A DNA stretch of 64,000 nucleotides from Vibrio ostreae (GTDB lineage Bacteria > Pseudomonadota > Gammaproteobacteria > Enterobacterales > Vibrionaceae): the NCBI RefSeq assembly GCF_019226825.1, contig NZ_CP076643.1, positions 2,914,001-2,978,000 of the forward strand. The letters are read 5' to 3'. The translations under genes and the position numbers were made by a program. Within the stretch, counting starts at the first letter, position 1; every line of letters begins with the position of its first letter. Positions 19,949 to 29,866 of this stretch are shown piece after piece. The notes below the pieces were generated by a model that did no database searches, was not told the DNA's origin, and saw nothing but the letters and a program-made list of their open reading frames with translations.

Positions 19949-21460
19949 ATGACGGATGTTGTGGTAGCGCAGGCGGCGCGTAATCTGGTGCGCCGCTTAC
20001 CGTTCAGTTTCTCTAACCGCTTCAAACTGGTGCTGGAATGGCATGACAGCCAGGACACTCCCACCGTGTATTATGTTGCGCCGCTGTCGATGACCTCGCT
20101 GGCGGAAGTGCGCCGGGTGATTAAAGGCCGCCTCAATCTGATTGAACTGCAGCCGAATGAGTTTGAAAGTAAACTGACTCAGGTCTATCAGCGTGATTCT
20201 TCCGAGGCGCGGCAACTGATGGAAGATATCGGTGCGGACAGCGATGACTTTTTCTCGATTGCCGAGGAGTTACCGCAAAACGAAGACCTGCTGGAATCCG
20301 AAGATGATGCGCCAATCATCAAGCTGATCAACGCCATGCTTGGCGAAGCGATCAAAGAGGGGGCGTCGGATATTCATATCGAGACCTTCGAGAAAGAGTT
20401 GTCGATTCGTTTCCGGGTTGATGGAGTGCTGCGTGAGGTTTTGTCGCCGAGCCGTAAACTGGCGCCGCTGTTGGTGTCACGGGTGAAAGTGATGGCCAAA
20501 CTGGACATTGCCGAAAAACGTGTCCCGCAGGACGGGCGGATTTCGCTGCGTATCGGTGGCCGTTCGGTGGATGTGCGGGTGTCGACCATGCCGTCGTCGC
20601 ACGGCGAACGAGTGGTGATGCGCCTGCTGGATAAAAATGCCACCCGGCTTGATCTGCACAGTCTGGGGATGACGGAATATAACCACGACCATTTCCGTCA
20701 TCTGATTCAGCGCCCGCACGGGATTTTGCTGGTGACCGGACCGACCGGATCAGGTAAATCAACCACCTTGTATGCCGGGTTACAGGAGCTCAACAGCAAT
20801 GAGCGCAACATTCTGACGGTGGAAGACCCGATCGAGTTCGATATCGAAGGTATCGGCCAGACTCAGGTCAACCCGAAAGTGGACATGACCTTCGCCCGTG
20901 GTTTGCGTGCGATTTTACGTCAGGACCCGGATGTGGTGATGGTGGGCGAGATTCGTGACCTGGAAACGGCGCAGATCGCCGTGCAGGCCTCCTTGACCGG
21001 CCACCTGGTGATGTCAACCCTGCACACCAATACTGCGATTGGCGCCGTGACCCGTCTGCGTGACATGGGGATTGAGCCTTTCCTGATCTCCTCTTCGCTG
21101 CTTGGTGTACTGGCTCAGCGTCTGGTGCGCACCTTGTGTCCGGAGTGTAAAGAAGCGTATCAGCCGAACAAAGAGCAGCGTAAGTTGTTCGCACTGGACG
21201 ACGCTGAACCACTGACGCTGTATAAAGCGCATGGCTGTGACAAGTGTAACTTCAAAGGTTACCGTGGCCGGACCGGGATTCATGAGCTGGTGTTGATTGA
21301 TGATGAGCTGCAGGCGTTGATTCACGCCGAAGCCGGTGAGCAGGAAATCGAGAAACGGGTCCGTATCAGTACACCGAGTATTCGTCAGGATGGCTTGGAT
21401 AAAGTCCGGCGTGGGATTACCTCGCTGGAAGAAGTGATGCGAGTCACCAAGGAGTCCTGA
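19949..21460 (+). CDS. gspE: Type II secretion ATPase GspE
   Basis: Cytoplasmic hexameric ATPase that powers pseudopilus assembly, docked on GspL. 503 residues. Walker [10 protein letters not shown] spans 264-272 with K270, the numbering known for V. cholerae EpsE. The Asp box (LTVEDPIE), Walker B (VVMVGEIRD) and His box (STLHTNTA) follow. The zinc-binding tetracysteine is intact: C397 and C400 (CPEC), then CDKC about 30 residues later. It starts 2 bp after gspD. Confidence 0.98.
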   Translation: MTDVVVAQAARNLVRRLPFSFSNRFKLVLEWHDSQDTPTVYYVAPLSMTSLAEVRRVIKGRLNLIELQPNEFESKLTQVYQRDSSEARQLMEDIGADSDDFFSIAEELPQNEDLLESEDDAPIIKLINAMLGEAIKEGASDIHIETFEKELSIRFRVDGVLREVLSPSRKLAPLLVSRVKVMAKLDIAEKRVPQDGRISLRIGGRSVDVRVSTMPSSHGERVVMRLLDKNATRLDLHSLGMTEYNHDHFRHLIQRPHGILLVTGPTGSGKSTTLYAGLQELNSNERNILTVEDPIEFDIEGIGQTQVNPKVDMTFARGLRAILRQDPDVVMVGEIRDLETAQIAVQASLTGHLVMSTLHTNTAIGAVTRLRDMGIEPFLISSSLLGVLAQRLVRTLCPECKEAYQPNKEQRKLFALDDAEPLTLYKAHGCDKCNFKGYRGRTGIHELVLIDDELQALIHAEAGEQEIEKRVRISTPSIRQDGLDKVRRGITSLEEVMRVTKES

Positions 21461-22683
21461 TGGCGGCGTTTGAATATAAAGCGCTGGATGAGCGTGGCCG
21501 GCACAAAAAAGGGGTCCTGGAAGGGGATAATGCCCGCCAGGTGCGTCAGCGTCTCAAAGAGCAGGGGCTGGTGCCGGTGGAAGTGGTGGAAACCCGTGCC
21601 AGGGCCGCGAAATCGCAAAGCAGCGGGCTTGGGTTTTCCCAGCGTGGTATCAGCACGCCGGATCTGGCGCTGCTGACCCGTCAGTTATCGACGCTGGTGC
21701 AATCCGGCATGCCGCTGGAGGAGTGTTTGCGCGCGGTATCCGAGCAGTCGGAAAAGCCGCGCATTCGTAATATGCTCGCCGCGGTGCGCTCCAAAGTGAC
21801 CGAAGGTTACACTCTGGCGGACAGTATGGCCGATTACCCGCATATTTTTGACGATCTGTTCCGCTCTATGGTGGCGGCCGGAGAAAAGTCCGGCCACCTG
21901 GATGCGGTGCTGGAACGTCTGGCCGATTATGCGGAAAACCGCCAGAAAATGCGCTCTAAACTGCTGCAGGCGATGCTGTATCCGATAGTGCTGGTCGTAT
22001 TTGCGGTTGGCATTGTGGCCTTCCTGCTGGCCGCTGTGGTACCTAAGATTGTCGGTCAGTTTGTCCAGATGGGGCAGGAGCTGCCAAAATCGACCCAGTT
22101 CCTGCTCTCGTCCAGTGACTTTATCCAGCATTGGGGGTTGCAGCTTATGGTGCTATTCGTGTTGCTGGTGTATCTGGTGCGCTGGTTGCTGAGCAAACCG
22201 GATCTGCGCCTGCGCTGGGATCAGCGCGTGATTCATATGCCGCTGGTGGGAAAAATCTCGCGTGGCCTCAATACTTCGCGTTTTGCCCGGACTTTGTCTA
22301 TCTGTACCTCGAGCGCAATTCCGATTCTGGACGGAATGCGGGTCGCGGTGGATGTGATGTCCAATCAATACGTCAAGCAACAGGTGCGTCTGGCGGCAGA
22401 AAATGTGCGCGAAGGTGCCAGCCTGCGCAAAGCACTTGATCAAACCAAACTCTTCCCGCCGATGATGCTGCATATGATCGCCAGTGGTGAACAGAGCGGC
22501 GAACTGGAAAGCATGCTGACCCGCGCCGCAGATAACCAGGACAACAGTTTTGAAGCGACGGTTAATATTGCGCTGGGCATTTTTACCCCGGCGCTGATTG
22601 CGTTGATGGCGGGTCTGGTGCTGTTCATCGTAATGGCTACTCTGATGCCTATCCTGGAAATGAATAATTTGATGAGCCGCTGA
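21460..22683 (+). CDS. gspF: Type II secretion inner-membrane platform protein GspF
   Basis: Polytopic core of the inner-membrane platform on which pseudopilins are assembled. 407 residues with two homologous T2SSF domains (about 70-195 and 275-395) and three predicted membrane segments (near 170, 225 and 375). The ATG overlaps the gspE stop codon (TGATG), a sign of translational coupling. Confidence 0.97.
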   Translation: MAAFEYKALDERGRHKKGVLEGDNARQVRQRLKEQGLVPVEVVETRARAAKSQSSGLGFSQRGISTPDLALLTRQLSTLVQSGMPLEECLRAVSEQSEKPRIRNMLAAVRSKVTEGYTLADSMADYPHIFDDLFRSMVAAGEKSGHLDAVLERLADYAENRQKMRSKLLQAMLYPIVLVVFAVGIVAFLLAAVVPKIVGQFVQMGQELPKSTQFLLSSSDFIQHWGLQLMVLFVLLVYLVRWLLSKPDLRLRWDQRVIHMPLVGKISRGLNTSRFARTLSICTSSAIPILDGMRVAVDVMSNQYVKQQVRLAAENVREGASLRKALDQTKLFPPMMLHMIASGEQSGELESMLTRAADNQDNSFEATVNIALGIFTPALIALMAGLVLFIVMATLMPILEMNNLMSR

Positions 22684-22719
22684 TTTGGCTCACTTCGTCT
22701 TGAGTAACATGGAGTCTCT

Positions 22720-23163
22720 ATGAACAAAAAAGTAAACAAACAGTCCGGTTTTACCCTGCTGGAAGTGATGGTTGTGGTCGTTATTCTGGGTATTCTGGCC
22801 AGCTTTGTGGTGCCTAACCTTCTCGGCAACAAAGAAAAAGCCGACCAACAGAAAGCGATCACAGACATTGTCGCGCTGGAAAATGCCCTCGATATGTACA
22901 AGCTGGATAACAATGTCTATCCGACCACTGATCAGGGGCTGGATGCGCTGGTCACTATGCCAGGCAGCCCTGAGCCACGTAATTACCGCGCCGGTGGTTA
23001 CATCAAACGTCTGCCAAAAGACCCTTGGGGTAACGATTACCAATACCTGAGCCCGGGTGATAAAGCCACGATTGATGTGTTCACCTTAGGTGCGGATGGT
23101 CAGGAAGGCGGTGAAGGTACGGCCGTCGATATCGGTAACTGGAATCTGCAGGATTTTCAGTAA
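22720..23163 (+). CDS. gspG: Type II secretion major pseudopilin GspG
   Basis: Main subunit of the pseudopilus. 147 residues. The class III prepilin leader ends KQSG/FTLLE, with cleavage after Gly and Glu at mature position 5, followed by the hydrophobic helix VMVVVVILGILASF. The C-terminal region carries the calcium-site Asp residues of the family (FTLGADGQEGGEG). GGAG lies 5 bp upstream of the ATG. A terminator-like hairpin follows directly. Confidence 0.98.
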   Translation: MNKKVNKQSGFTLLEVMVVVVILGILASFVVPNLLGNKEKADQQKAITDIVALENALDMYKLDNNVYPTTDQGLDALVTMPGSPEPRNYRAGGYIKRLPKDPWGNDYQYLSPGDKATIDVFTLGADGQEGGEGTAVDIGNWNLQDFQ

Positions 23164-23172
23164 CAGGTTAAC

Positions 23173-23195
23173 GGTGGCGCTTGGCGCCACCTTTT
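23173..23195 (+). terminator. Terminator-like hairpin between gspG and gspH
   Basis: GGTGGCGC and GCGCCACC form a perfect 8-bp GC-rich stem around a TTG loop, followed by TTTTATT, 9 bp after the gspG stop codon. It should act as a partial terminator or as a 3' stabiliser, letting the abundant pseudopilin outnumber downstream minor components. That function is inferred. Confidence 0.75.
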
Positions 23196-23220
23196 ATTGA
23201 ATTCAGGTCTGGCTGTTGTG

Positions 23221-23802
23221 ATGAAGCGCAAACATGGTTTTACTCTGTTGGAAATAATGCTGGTGTTAGTGCTGCTTTCCGTCAGTGCGGTGGCCGTGAT
23301 CGCCACTCTGCCGGTCAGACATGATGATGAGATTAAAGAAGTGGCGCAGAGTATTTTTCAGCGTCTGCAACTGCTCAATGAGGAAGCCATCCTCAGCGGC
23401 CGTGATTACGGGCTGCGCATTGATGAGCAGGCACGCACACTGCGTTTTTTAAGCCTGGAACAGACAGGCTGGCAAAAATTGGATAAAAATGGCATCGCCG
23501 CGGATCTGCAGCTAGAGGAGGGACTGGCGCTGCAGTATCAAGCCGGTGGCGATGTCTGGCAGGATGAAGACCGCTTGTTTAAGCCGGGCTCTCTGTTTGA
23601 TGAAGAGATGTTTGCTGAGCAGGATGGCGAGCACAAACAGCGTCCGCCCCAGGTCTTTATCTTATCCAGCGGCGAACTGACCCCGTTTACGCTGGATATT
23701 TACGTGCAGAATGCAAGTGTTGAGCGTGGATGGCAGGTGCAGGTACAAGATAACGGTCAGATCACTCTGCTGGCACCGGGAGAACATGATGAGGCGCGCT
23801 GA
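23221..23802 (+). CDS. gspH: Type II secretion minor pseudopilin GspH
   Basis: Minor pseudopilin of the pseudopilus tip region. From ATG 23221 (MKRKHGFTLLEIM) it has 193 residues, with cleavage expected at HG/FTLLE and Glu5 present. The C-terminal domain is a variable beta-rich fold. An in-frame ATG 8 codons upstream would give an unusually long leader. It overlaps gspI by 14 bp. Confidence 0.95.
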   Translation: MKRKHGFTLLEIMLVLVLLSVSAVAVIATLPVRHDDEIKEVAQSIFQRLQLLNEEAILSGRDYGLRIDEQARTLRFLSLEQTGWQKLDKNGIAADLQLEEGLALQYQAGGDVWQDEDRLFKPGSLFDEEMFAEQDGEHKQRPPQVFILSSGELTPFTLDIYVQNASVERGWQVQVQDNGQITLLAPGEHDEAR

Positions 23803-24145
23803 GCGGGGCTTTACGCTGCTGGAAGTGCTGGTTGCGCTGGCCATCTTTGCCACTGCCGCATTGAGTGTGATGCGCGCCGTGACCCAGCACATCAATACCA
23901 TCAGTTATCTGGAAGAGAAAACGTTCGCCGCTATGGTGGTGGATAACCAGACCGCCAAGGTGTTTTTGAGTGAACAGACACCTCGGGCGCAAAACGGCAG
24001 CGAAGAGCTGGCCGGACGCACCTGGTACTGGAAAGTCGCGCCGGTGAAAACGGCCAATGATGTCCTGGCAGCATTTGATGTCAGTGCGGCGACCGAGAAG
24101 AACGGCGCGCCGGTGGTGACGGTAAGAAGTTATGTTGCAAAGTAA
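23789..24145 (+). CDS. gspI: Type II secretion minor pseudopilin GspI
   Basis: Minor pseudopilin that initiates the tip complex with GspJ and GspK. About 118 residues from ATG 23789 (MRRAERGFTLLEVLV), cleaved at RG/FTLLE. GGGAG lies 5 bp before this ATG; the adjacent ATG at 23786 is too close to it. The open frame extends 26 codons upstream inside gspH, but that part reads out of the family pattern. Confidence 0.94.
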   Translation: MRRAERGFTLLEVLVALAIFATAALSVMRAVTQHINTISYLEEKTFAAMVVDNQTAKVFLSEQTPRAQNGSEELAGRTWYWKVAPVKTANDVLAAFDVSAATEKNGAPVVTVRSYVAK

Positions 24146-24788
24146 ATATGGTTCATTGAGACGAGTTGCACGCCGCCGCGGTTTTACCCTGATTGAAGTG
24201 CTGGTCGCCATGGCGATTTTTGCCAGCCTCAGTCTGGCGGCCTATCAGGTGCTCAATCAGGTGCAACGCAGCAATACCCTGTCCGCGGAACGAGAAGCGC
24301 GTCTGAGCGAAGTGCAGCGTGCGATCGTCATGATGGATGCGGATTTTCGTCAGATGGCGTTGCGTCATTTCCGCCATAACGGGGAAGCGCCCGCTGAGCG
24401 TATGTTGCTCTGGAGCGATTATCTGAACGACTCTGACAGTAAGGGGGTGATGTTTATCCGCCTCGGCTGGCATAACCCGGAGCAGCAATTCCCGCGTGGA
24501 GAAGTGGCCAAGGTAGGCTATCGTTTAAAAGAAGGTGTGTTGGAGCGCCTTTATTGGCGCTATCCGGATACCACGGTCTCTGAGCCTGCGGTGGTGATGC
24601 CTGTGCTGACTCAGGTTGAATCCTGGTCGCTGCGTTTTTACGCCGAGGGCGGCTGGCGTGATACATGGGAGTCGGATCAGGCGTTGCCGAAAGCAGTGGA
24701 AGTGACACTGACATTGCAGGATTACGGTCAGATTCAACGAATTTATCTTACCACCGGCGCATCACTGGGAGAGGGCGGGAATGGCTAA
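24132..24788 (+). CDS. gspJ: Type II secretion minor pseudopilin GspJ
   Basis: Tip-complex pseudopilin. 218 residues with a longer basic leader and cleavage at RRRG/FTLIE. The mature helix reads [26 protein letters not shown], close to V. cholerae EpsJ from memory. It starts 14 bp inside the gspI 3' end and overlaps gspK by 8 bp. Confidence 0.96.
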   Translation: MLQSKYGSLRRVARRRGFTLIEVLVAMAIFASLSLAAYQVLNQVQRSNTLSAEREARLSEVQRAIVMMDADFRQMALRHFRHNGEAPAERMLLWSDYLNDSDSKGVMFIRLGWHNPEQQFPRGEVAKVGYRLKEGVLERLYWRYPDTTVSEPAVVMPVLTQVESWSLRFYAEGGWRDTWESDQALPKAVEVTLTLQDYGQIQRIYLTTGASLGEGGNG

Positions 24789-25794
24789 ATCTCAACAGCG
24801 CGGTGTGGCTCTGATCATCGTTTTGCTGCTGCTGGCGATCATGGTGTCGATTGCCGCGACCATGTCGCAGCGGATGTTTACCCAGTTTCAGCGTGCCAGT
24901 CATCAGCTCAATTACCAACAGGCGTACTGGTACAGTATCGGGGTTGAAGGGCTGGCCAAAGCGGCCATCGAGCAGAGCTATAAAGACAGTGATGTCGTCA
25001 GCCTCAATCAACCCTGGTCACAGCGCGATCGCAGTTATCCGCTCGACTACGGTCAGGTGACCGGCAGTATCGTCGACAAGCAGGCCTGCTTTAACATCAA
25101 TGCGTTTGCCGGTCTGGCGCCGGTCGCAGCGCAGACCACGACACCGTATGTGTATCGGGTGTGGCGCGCCTTGCTCGATGAGCTCGATGTTGGCAGCTAT
25201 CAGGCCGAAAACATTGCCGATGGCACCTGGGAGTTTCTTGATGCCAATGATTCGGTCAACACCGCGAGCGGGGTGGAAGACAGTTATTATGAATCAGTGT
25301 CGCCGGCCTATATGGCCCCCAATGGTATACTGGCTGACGTCAGTGAATTACGTGCGGTGCACGAAGTCAGTGGCGAAGTGATGCAGAGTCTGCAGCCCTA
25401 TGTCTGTGCGTTACCGGTGCAGGACTGGCGTTTGAATATTAATACGCTGCAACCTGAGCAGGCTAAACTGCTGGCCGCCATGTTCAGCCCGAACCTGAGT
25501 GAGTCCAATGCGCGTACTGTGCTGGAAGGACGGCCCTATGACGGCTGGAGCAGTATCGAAGATTTTATGGCTGAGGCGCCTATCGCCGCGGTTGATGAGA
25601 GTGTGCGGGAACAGGCACGCGGTTATCTGAGTATCGACAGCCACTATTTTGAGCTGGATGCGAACATTCAGGTCGAGCAATCCCGGGTACGTATCCGCAG
25701 TCTGTTTTTTAGTAGTAATTTAGAAACTGCAACGGTTATTCGCCGTCGCTTTGGAGGAATCAGTGAGCGAGTTTCTGACCGTTCGGCTGAGTAG
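24781..25794 (+). CDS. gspK: Type II secretion minor pseudopilin GspK
   Basis: Large pseudopilin that caps the tip. 337 residues. The leader ends QQRG/VALII; the mature chain lacks Glu at position 5, which is normal for GspK and fits its place at the tip. The large alpha domain inserted after the first strand distinguishes it from the other pseudopilins. The gene overlaps gspJ (8 bp) and gspL (32 bp). Confidence 0.96.
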   Translation: MAKSQQRGVALIIVLLLLAIMVSIAATMSQRMFTQFQRASHQLNYQQAYWYSIGVEGLAKAAIEQSYKDSDVVSLNQPWSQRDRSYPLDYGQVTGSIVDKQACFNINAFAGLAPVAAQTTTPYVYRVWRALLDELDVGSYQAENIADGTWEFLDANDSVNTASGVEDSYYESVSPAYMAPNGILADVSELRAVHEVSGEVMQSLQPYVCALPVQDWRLNINTLQPEQAKLLAAMFSPNLSESNARTVLEGRPYDGWSSIEDFMAEAPIAAVDESVREQARGYLSIDSHYFELDANIQVEQSRVRIRSLFFSSNLETATVIRRRFGGISERVSDRSAE

Positions 25795-26974
25795 TCAAAA
25801 AGAAGCCACCATTCCCTGGCTGGTGTGGTCAACTGACCAGCAGGCAGTGATTGCCAGTGGTGAAATTGCGGGCCTGGATCAGCTCGAAGATCTGGCACCT
25901 TATGCGGCCCAGCGTCCGACACTGTTACTGTTGTCGGCCAGCGATGTGGTGCTGACTCAGGTTGCCATTCCGTCGGGTGCCAGTCGCCAGCTTGAGTCGA
26001 TGCTGCCTTATCTGGTGGAAGAGGAAATTGCCCAGGATGTGGATAAAATGCATTTCACCATTCTGGCGAAAAGTGGCGGAGTGGCTCAGGTTGCCGGTGT
26101 CGATCGCCAGTGGCTGCGTTCGTGCCTCGATTCGCTGCGCGCACTGCAGTTTGATGTGCGCCGGGTTGTCCCGGATGTGCTGGCTATTCCTCACTCTGAA
26201 GGGCTGAGCGCGCTGCAAATCGGTGACGAGTGGCTGGTACGTAAAAGTGAGTTTTCCGGCCTGAGTATCGACGTGCAGTGGTTGCCACTGTTTAGTCAGT
26301 CGCAGTGGGTACGTGACGGCGAAAACTGGTTAGCTCTGAACGCTTACACACCGTTGCCGGAGCTGCAGCTGGCTGAGGGGCAGGAGTGGCATAACCAGCC
26401 GGCAGCGTTGGTGATGCAGTTGCTGACCGAACAGGCGCTCAGTCACAAAATCAACCTGCTCAGTGGTGAGTTTAAAACCAAGTCATCCTGGAACAAGTAC
26501 TGGCAAGTGTGGCGTAAAGCCGCGATTGCGGCCGGTTTGCTGGTGGTGGTCAGCACCGGTTATCAGCTGGTACAGGCCAATCAGTATGAAAGTACCGCTC
26601 AAAGTTATCGCGCTGAAAGTGAACGCATTTTTCGCTCCATTTTTCCTGACAAACAGCGCATCCCGACCGTGAGCTATCTGAAGCGCCAGATGAGCGATGA
26701 AGTGGCGCTGCTGTCGGGTGGCGGGGGCGGGGAGCATGTGTTGTCCTGGCTGGATAAATTGCCGGAAACGCTACGCAATGTCAGCGCCATGCAGGTACAG
26801 AGCCTGCGCTTTGACGGGAATCGCGGTGAAGTGCGTCTGGAGGCGGTCAGCAAAGATTTTCAGACCTTCGAACAGGCACGGGTACAGCTCGAAGAGCACT
26901 TCTCGGTTGAGCAGGGCCAGCTGAGCCGCAATGGCGAACAGGTGGTGGGTTCGTATGTACTCACACGCAAATAG
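25763..26974 (+). CDS. gspL: Type II secretion protein GspL
   Basis: Bitopic inner-membrane protein whose cytoplasmic actin-like domain binds GspE and whose periplasmic ferredoxin-like domain pairs with GspM. From GTG 25763 ([10 protein letters not shown]), with GGAGG 5 bp upstream, it has 403 residues. One transmembrane helix ([18 protein letters not shown]) lies near 255-272. The frame's first ATG, 4 codons earlier, overlaps the ribosome binding site and is rejected. Confidence 0.96.
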   Translation: MSEFLTVRLSSQKEATIPWLVWSTDQQAVIASGEIAGLDQLEDLAPYAAQRPTLLLLSASDVVLTQVAIPSGASRQLESMLPYLVEEEIAQDVDKMHFTILAKSGGVAQVAGVDRQWLRSCLDSLRALQFDVRRVVPDVLAIPHSEGLSALQIGDEWLVRKSEFSGLSIDVQWLPLFSQSQWVRDGENWLALNAYTPLPELQLAEGQEWHNQPAALVMQLLTEQALSHKINLLSGEFKTKSSWNKYWQVWRKAAIAAGLLVVVSTGYQLVQANQYESTAQSYRAESERIFRSIFPDKQRIPTVSYLKRQMSDEVALLSGGGGGEHVLSWLDKLPETLRNVSAMQVQSLRFDGNRGEVRLEAVSKDFQTFEQARVQLEEHFSVEQGQLSRNGEQVVGSYVLTRK

Positions 26975-26983
26975 GGACAGAGC

Positions 26984-27478
26984 ATGAAGAATTTACTCAA
27001 CCCGGCGCAGGCATGGTGGAGCTCGATCAGTCAGCGTGAACAGCGTCTGGTGCTGGTGTGCGGCGGACTGCTGTTGCTTGGTCTGGTGTATTGGGGGGTG
27101 GTGCAGCCACTGCAGCAACGCAGTGAAAACGCCCGGACCCGCATTCAGTCGGAGCAGCAGTTGCTGCAGTGGGTCAAATCGACCGCCGATGACATTATCA
27201 CCCTGCGTCGTCAGGGCGGCGTGGTGCGCACCAATCAGCCGTTCAACCAGGTGATTGCCAGCTCGACGCGGGATTTCAATATTGAGCTGATCCGGGTGCA
27301 GCCGCGCGGAGAAATGATGCAGGTCTGGGTTCAGCCGTTGCCATTTTCTCAGTTGGTGGCCTGGATAAACTTCCTGCGTGAGAAGCAGGGGATTGATGTC
27401 GAATTTATGGATCTGGACCGCGGCGCAGCGCCGGGTCTGGTTGAAGTCAAACGCTTGCAGTTAAAACGAGGCGGATAA
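26984..27478 (+). CDS. gspM: Type II secretion protein GspM
   Basis: Small bitopic inner-membrane protein that stabilises GspL. 164 residues: a short cytoplasmic N-terminus, one transmembrane segment (LVLVCGGLLLLGLVYWGVV, about 22-40), a coiled-coil stretch, then the periplasmic ferredoxin-like domain. It starts 9 bp after gspL, and its stop codon overlaps the gspN ATG (TAATG). Confidence 0.95.
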   Translation: MKNLLNPAQAWWSSISQREQRLVLVCGGLLLLGLVYWGVVQPLQQRSENARTRIQSEQQLLQWVKSTADDIITLRRQGGVVRTNQPFNQVIASSTRDFNIELIRVQPRGEMMQVWVQPLPFSQLVAWINFLREKQGIDVEFMDLDRGAAPGLVEVKRLQLKRGG

Positions 27479-28236
27479 TGAAAGGTGTGATTGGATACGT
27501 CAGCGTATTTGTGGTGGTGGTGCTGATTAGTGCGCTTGTCCATATCCCGGCCTCGTTGGTGGTCAAATACGCGCCGCTGCCACGTGCTCTGCAATTGCAG
27601 GGCGTCAGCGGTACTCTGTGGCAGGGCAGTGCGGAGCAGGTCAGCTGGCAGCGTAATAAACTGGGCGCCGTGCAGTGGAACTGGCAATGGTCGGCTTTGC
27701 TGGGGGCGAAAGCTCAGGCTACGGTGCGTTTTGGCCGTGGCAGTGATCTGGAGATGCGCGGTAAAGGTGTGATCGGCTATGGTCTGAGTGGCGCTTTTGC
27801 CCGTGATCTCGTGGTGTCTATGCCCGCTCAGCAAGTGGTGCAAGCACTGCAGCTGCCTGTGCCTGTCACGGCGCAAGGTCAGGTCGAACTGACGGTACGT
27901 GATTTCCAGTACGGGCAACCGTGGTGCAGCGCCGCCAGTGGTAATCTGGTCTGGACACCGAGTCAGATTGGTTCACCGCTCGGTGAGCTGCAACTGGATC
28001 GTGTGATGGCTGATGTGCAGTGTCAGGATAACGTCGTGACAGTCAATGGCAACCAGAATAGTGCCCAGGTCAGTGCAGAATTTTCTGCAGAGCTTAACGC
28101 GGCACGTCGTTATCAGGCCAAGGGCTGGTTTAAGCCCGGGGCAGAATTTCCGCCGCGTCTGAGCGAGCAGCTTAATCTGCTGCCACGTCCCGATGGGCAG
28201 GGGCGTTATCAGTTTACCCGCCAGGGCAGGCTGTAA
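27478..28236 (+). CDS. gspN: Type II secretion protein GspN
   Basis: Accessory bitopic protein found in only some T2SS operons; required or dispensable depending on species. 252 residues with one N-terminal membrane segment (YVSVFVVVVLISALVHIP) and a periplasmic region recalling AsmA-type repeats. Last gene of the operon, followed by a strong terminator. The prepilin peptidase gene (gspO) is not in this cluster; processing probably relies on a PilD-type enzyme encoded elsewhere, as in V. cholerae. Confidence 0.94.
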   Translation: MKGVIGYVSVFVVVVLISALVHIPASLVVKYAPLPRALQLQGVSGTLWQGSAEQVSWQRNKLGAVQWNWQWSALLGAKAQATVRFGRGSDLEMRGKGVIGYGLSGAFARDLVVSMPAQQVVQALQLPVPVTAQGQVELTVRDFQYGQPWCSAASGNLVWTPSQIGSPLGELQLDRVMADVQCQDNVVTVNGNQNSAQVSAEFSAELNAARRYQAKGWFKPGAEFPPRLSEQLNLLPRPDGQGRYQFTRQGRL

Positions 28237-28270
28237 CTATGTTCCACTGTGGTGAGTGACCAAATCAGCA

Positions 28271-28298
28271 AGGGCGAGTTAGAACTCGCCCTTTTTTG
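28271..28298 (+). terminator. Terminator at the end of the T2SS operon
   Basis: AGGGCGAGTT and AACTCGCCCT arms separated by AG, followed by TTTTTT, 34 bp after the gspN stop codon. Confidence 0.95.
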
Positions 28299-28321
28299 TC
28301 TTTTGGCAACGCAGTGCGCAC

Positions 28322-29149
28322 TCAGTCTTTGATTTGTAGAATCTGATCCCACGGCAGGTCAGCGTCACCGAGTACGATAAAGTTAGGATTTTCCAGCGTA
28401 TCGCGCTCGTTGTAGGACAATGGCTCAAGCTGAGTACTGAGAATACGTCCGCCAGCTTCTTCGACAATGCATTGAGTGGCCGCAGTATCCCATTCCCCGG
28501 TCGGCCCCAGGCGCAGATAACAGTCTACGGCGCCCTCGGCGACCAGACAGGCTTTCAGTGCGGCCGAGCCGAGTGGTACCAGCTCATAGTTCCACTGGCT
28601 GCTCAGGCGCTTGGTGATGCGGTTGATGTCCTGACGGCGGCTGATGGCCATCGCGATCGGCTGTCCCGGCAGTTCATGTTTGTGTGAGCGGATACGCAGG
28701 CTGTCTGACATGTCCGGGATCTTCCACGCCCCTTTGCCAGCATAAGCGTAGTAAATCACGCCGGACACCGGGCCGTACACCACGCCCATCACCGGACGAT
28801 TATGCTCGACCAGAGCAATAATTGTGGCAAAGTCGCCGCTGCGGGCAATGAATTCCTGGGTGCCGTCGAGCGGGTCAACCAGCCAGTAGCGTTGCCAGGT
28901 TTCACGGGTGGTCAGGCTGATGTTCGCCGCTTCTTCCGACAGAACCGGGATGTCCGGGGTCAGTTCCGACAAACGTTCAGTGATCAGTTTATGCGCAGCT
29001 AAGTCGGCGCTGGTGACCGGGGTCTCGTCACTCTTGGTGAATGCTTCGTACGATTTGTTTTCGTAGATGTCGAGGATAAGTTGTCCAGCTGAACGTGCAA
29101 TACTGATCACGTCAGGCAGCAGATGGGAGAGATCTTTCGCGGTTGGCAT
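28322..29149 (-). CDS. cysQ: 3'(2'),5'-bisphosphate nucleotidase CysQ
   Basis: Hydrolyses PAP to AMP, removing a by-product of sulfate assimilation, and recycles related nucleotides; cytoplasm or inner face of the membrane. 275 residues of the inositol monophosphatase fold. Metal-site motifs visible: LSEEA near 65, VDPLDGTQEF near 90 and GEWDTAATQ near 215. It lies 23 bp downstream of nudE, probably in one operon. Confidence 0.96.
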   Translation of the reverse strand: MPTAKDLSHLLPDVISIARSAGQLILDIYENKSYEAFTKSDETPVTSADLAAHKLITERLSELTPDIPVLSEEAANISLTTRETWQRYWLVDPLDGTQEFIARSGDFATIIALVEHNRPVMGVVYGPVSGVIYYAYAGKGAWKIPDMSDSLRIRSHKHELPGQPIAMAISRRQDINRITKRLSSQWNYELVPLGSAALKACLVAEGAVDCYLRLGPTGEWDTAATQCIVEEAGGRILSTQLEPLSYNERDTLENPNFIVLGDADLPWDQILQIKD

Positions 29150-29172
29150 ACGCTTTCCTATAACTCTGCGGG

Positions 29173-29721
29173 TCAGGATTTCAGATGACGCAGTGCCAGC
29201 AGCAGGGCGGTAATGCTGCGGGCTTCGCTGAAATCTAAATGGGTCAGCAACTCTTCGGCCTGCTCAAGCGGCCAGCGCACCAGTTCCAGCGGTTCCGGTT
29301 CGTCGCCATCCAACTGTTCTGAGTATAGATCCTGCGCAATGAAGAGTGTCATGCGGCTGGAAAAATAAGAGGGAGCCAGGATAACCTCTTTGAGCGCAAT
29401 TAACTCGCGGGCACCAAAACCGATCTCTTCTTTCAGCTCGCGTACCGCCGCCTGTTGCGGGGTTTCACCCGGATCGATCAGGCCTTTGGGAAAACCGAGT
29501 TCATAGTTTTCGGTACCGGCGGCGTATTCCCGGATTAACAGCAGGTCACCTTGTTCGGTCACCGGCACCATCATCACTGCGTTGCGGCCGCTCGGTTTCA
29601 TCCGTTCATAAGTGCGTTGCTCACCATTAGAAAAACGGAGATCCAGGGCTTCAATCGAGAACAGCTTTGACCTGGCCACTGTACTCTTGGCCAGAATCTC
29701 CGGTAATAATTTGGATGGCAT
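29173..29721 (-). CDS. nudE: ADP compounds hydrolase NudE
   Basis: Nudix hydrolase acting on ADP-ribose, NADH and Ap3A-type dinucleotides. 182 residues. The full Nudix box GX5EX7REUXEEXGU is present, starting GLIDPGE and ending RELKEEIGFG, at about residues 80-105. Paired with cysQ, as in E. coli and other Vibrio; both clear nucleotide by-products. Confidence 0.95.
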   Translation of the reverse strand: MPSKLLPEILAKSTVARSKLFSIEALDLRFSNGEQRTYERMKPSGRNAVMMVPVTEQGDLLLIREYAAGTENYELGFPKGLIDPGETPQQAAVRELKEEIGFGARELIALKEVILAPSYFSSRMTLFIAQDLYSEQLDGDEPEPLELVRWPLEQAEELLTHLDFSEARSITALLLALRHLKS

Positions 29722-29825
29722 ACGCTAACTCCTTCGCTTTCAAACGTTTCTTACTATATGAGAAAATTCTGCAGCTGAAAATGTTCTGTTTTAACAGGCG
29801 GCCAGATTGGTGTGAATAAAAAGAA

Positions 29826-29853
29826 AAAAAGCTGATGCACGGCATCAGCTTTT
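29826..29853 (-). terminator. Rho-independent terminator of nfuA
   Basis: Reading leftward, AAAAGCTGATGC and GCATCAGCTTTT arms around CGT, followed by a T-run, 13 bp past the nfuA stop codon. Confidence 0.92.
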
Positions 29854-29866
29854 GATAATGGGTTGC

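Noticed and set aside
16954..28236. Possibility that the gsp cluster is a type IV pilus or competence system
   Set aside because: GspC with a PDZ domain, GspL, GspM and GspN and five pseudopilins define a T2SS; no PilT, PilQ-type or prepilin peptidase gene is present.
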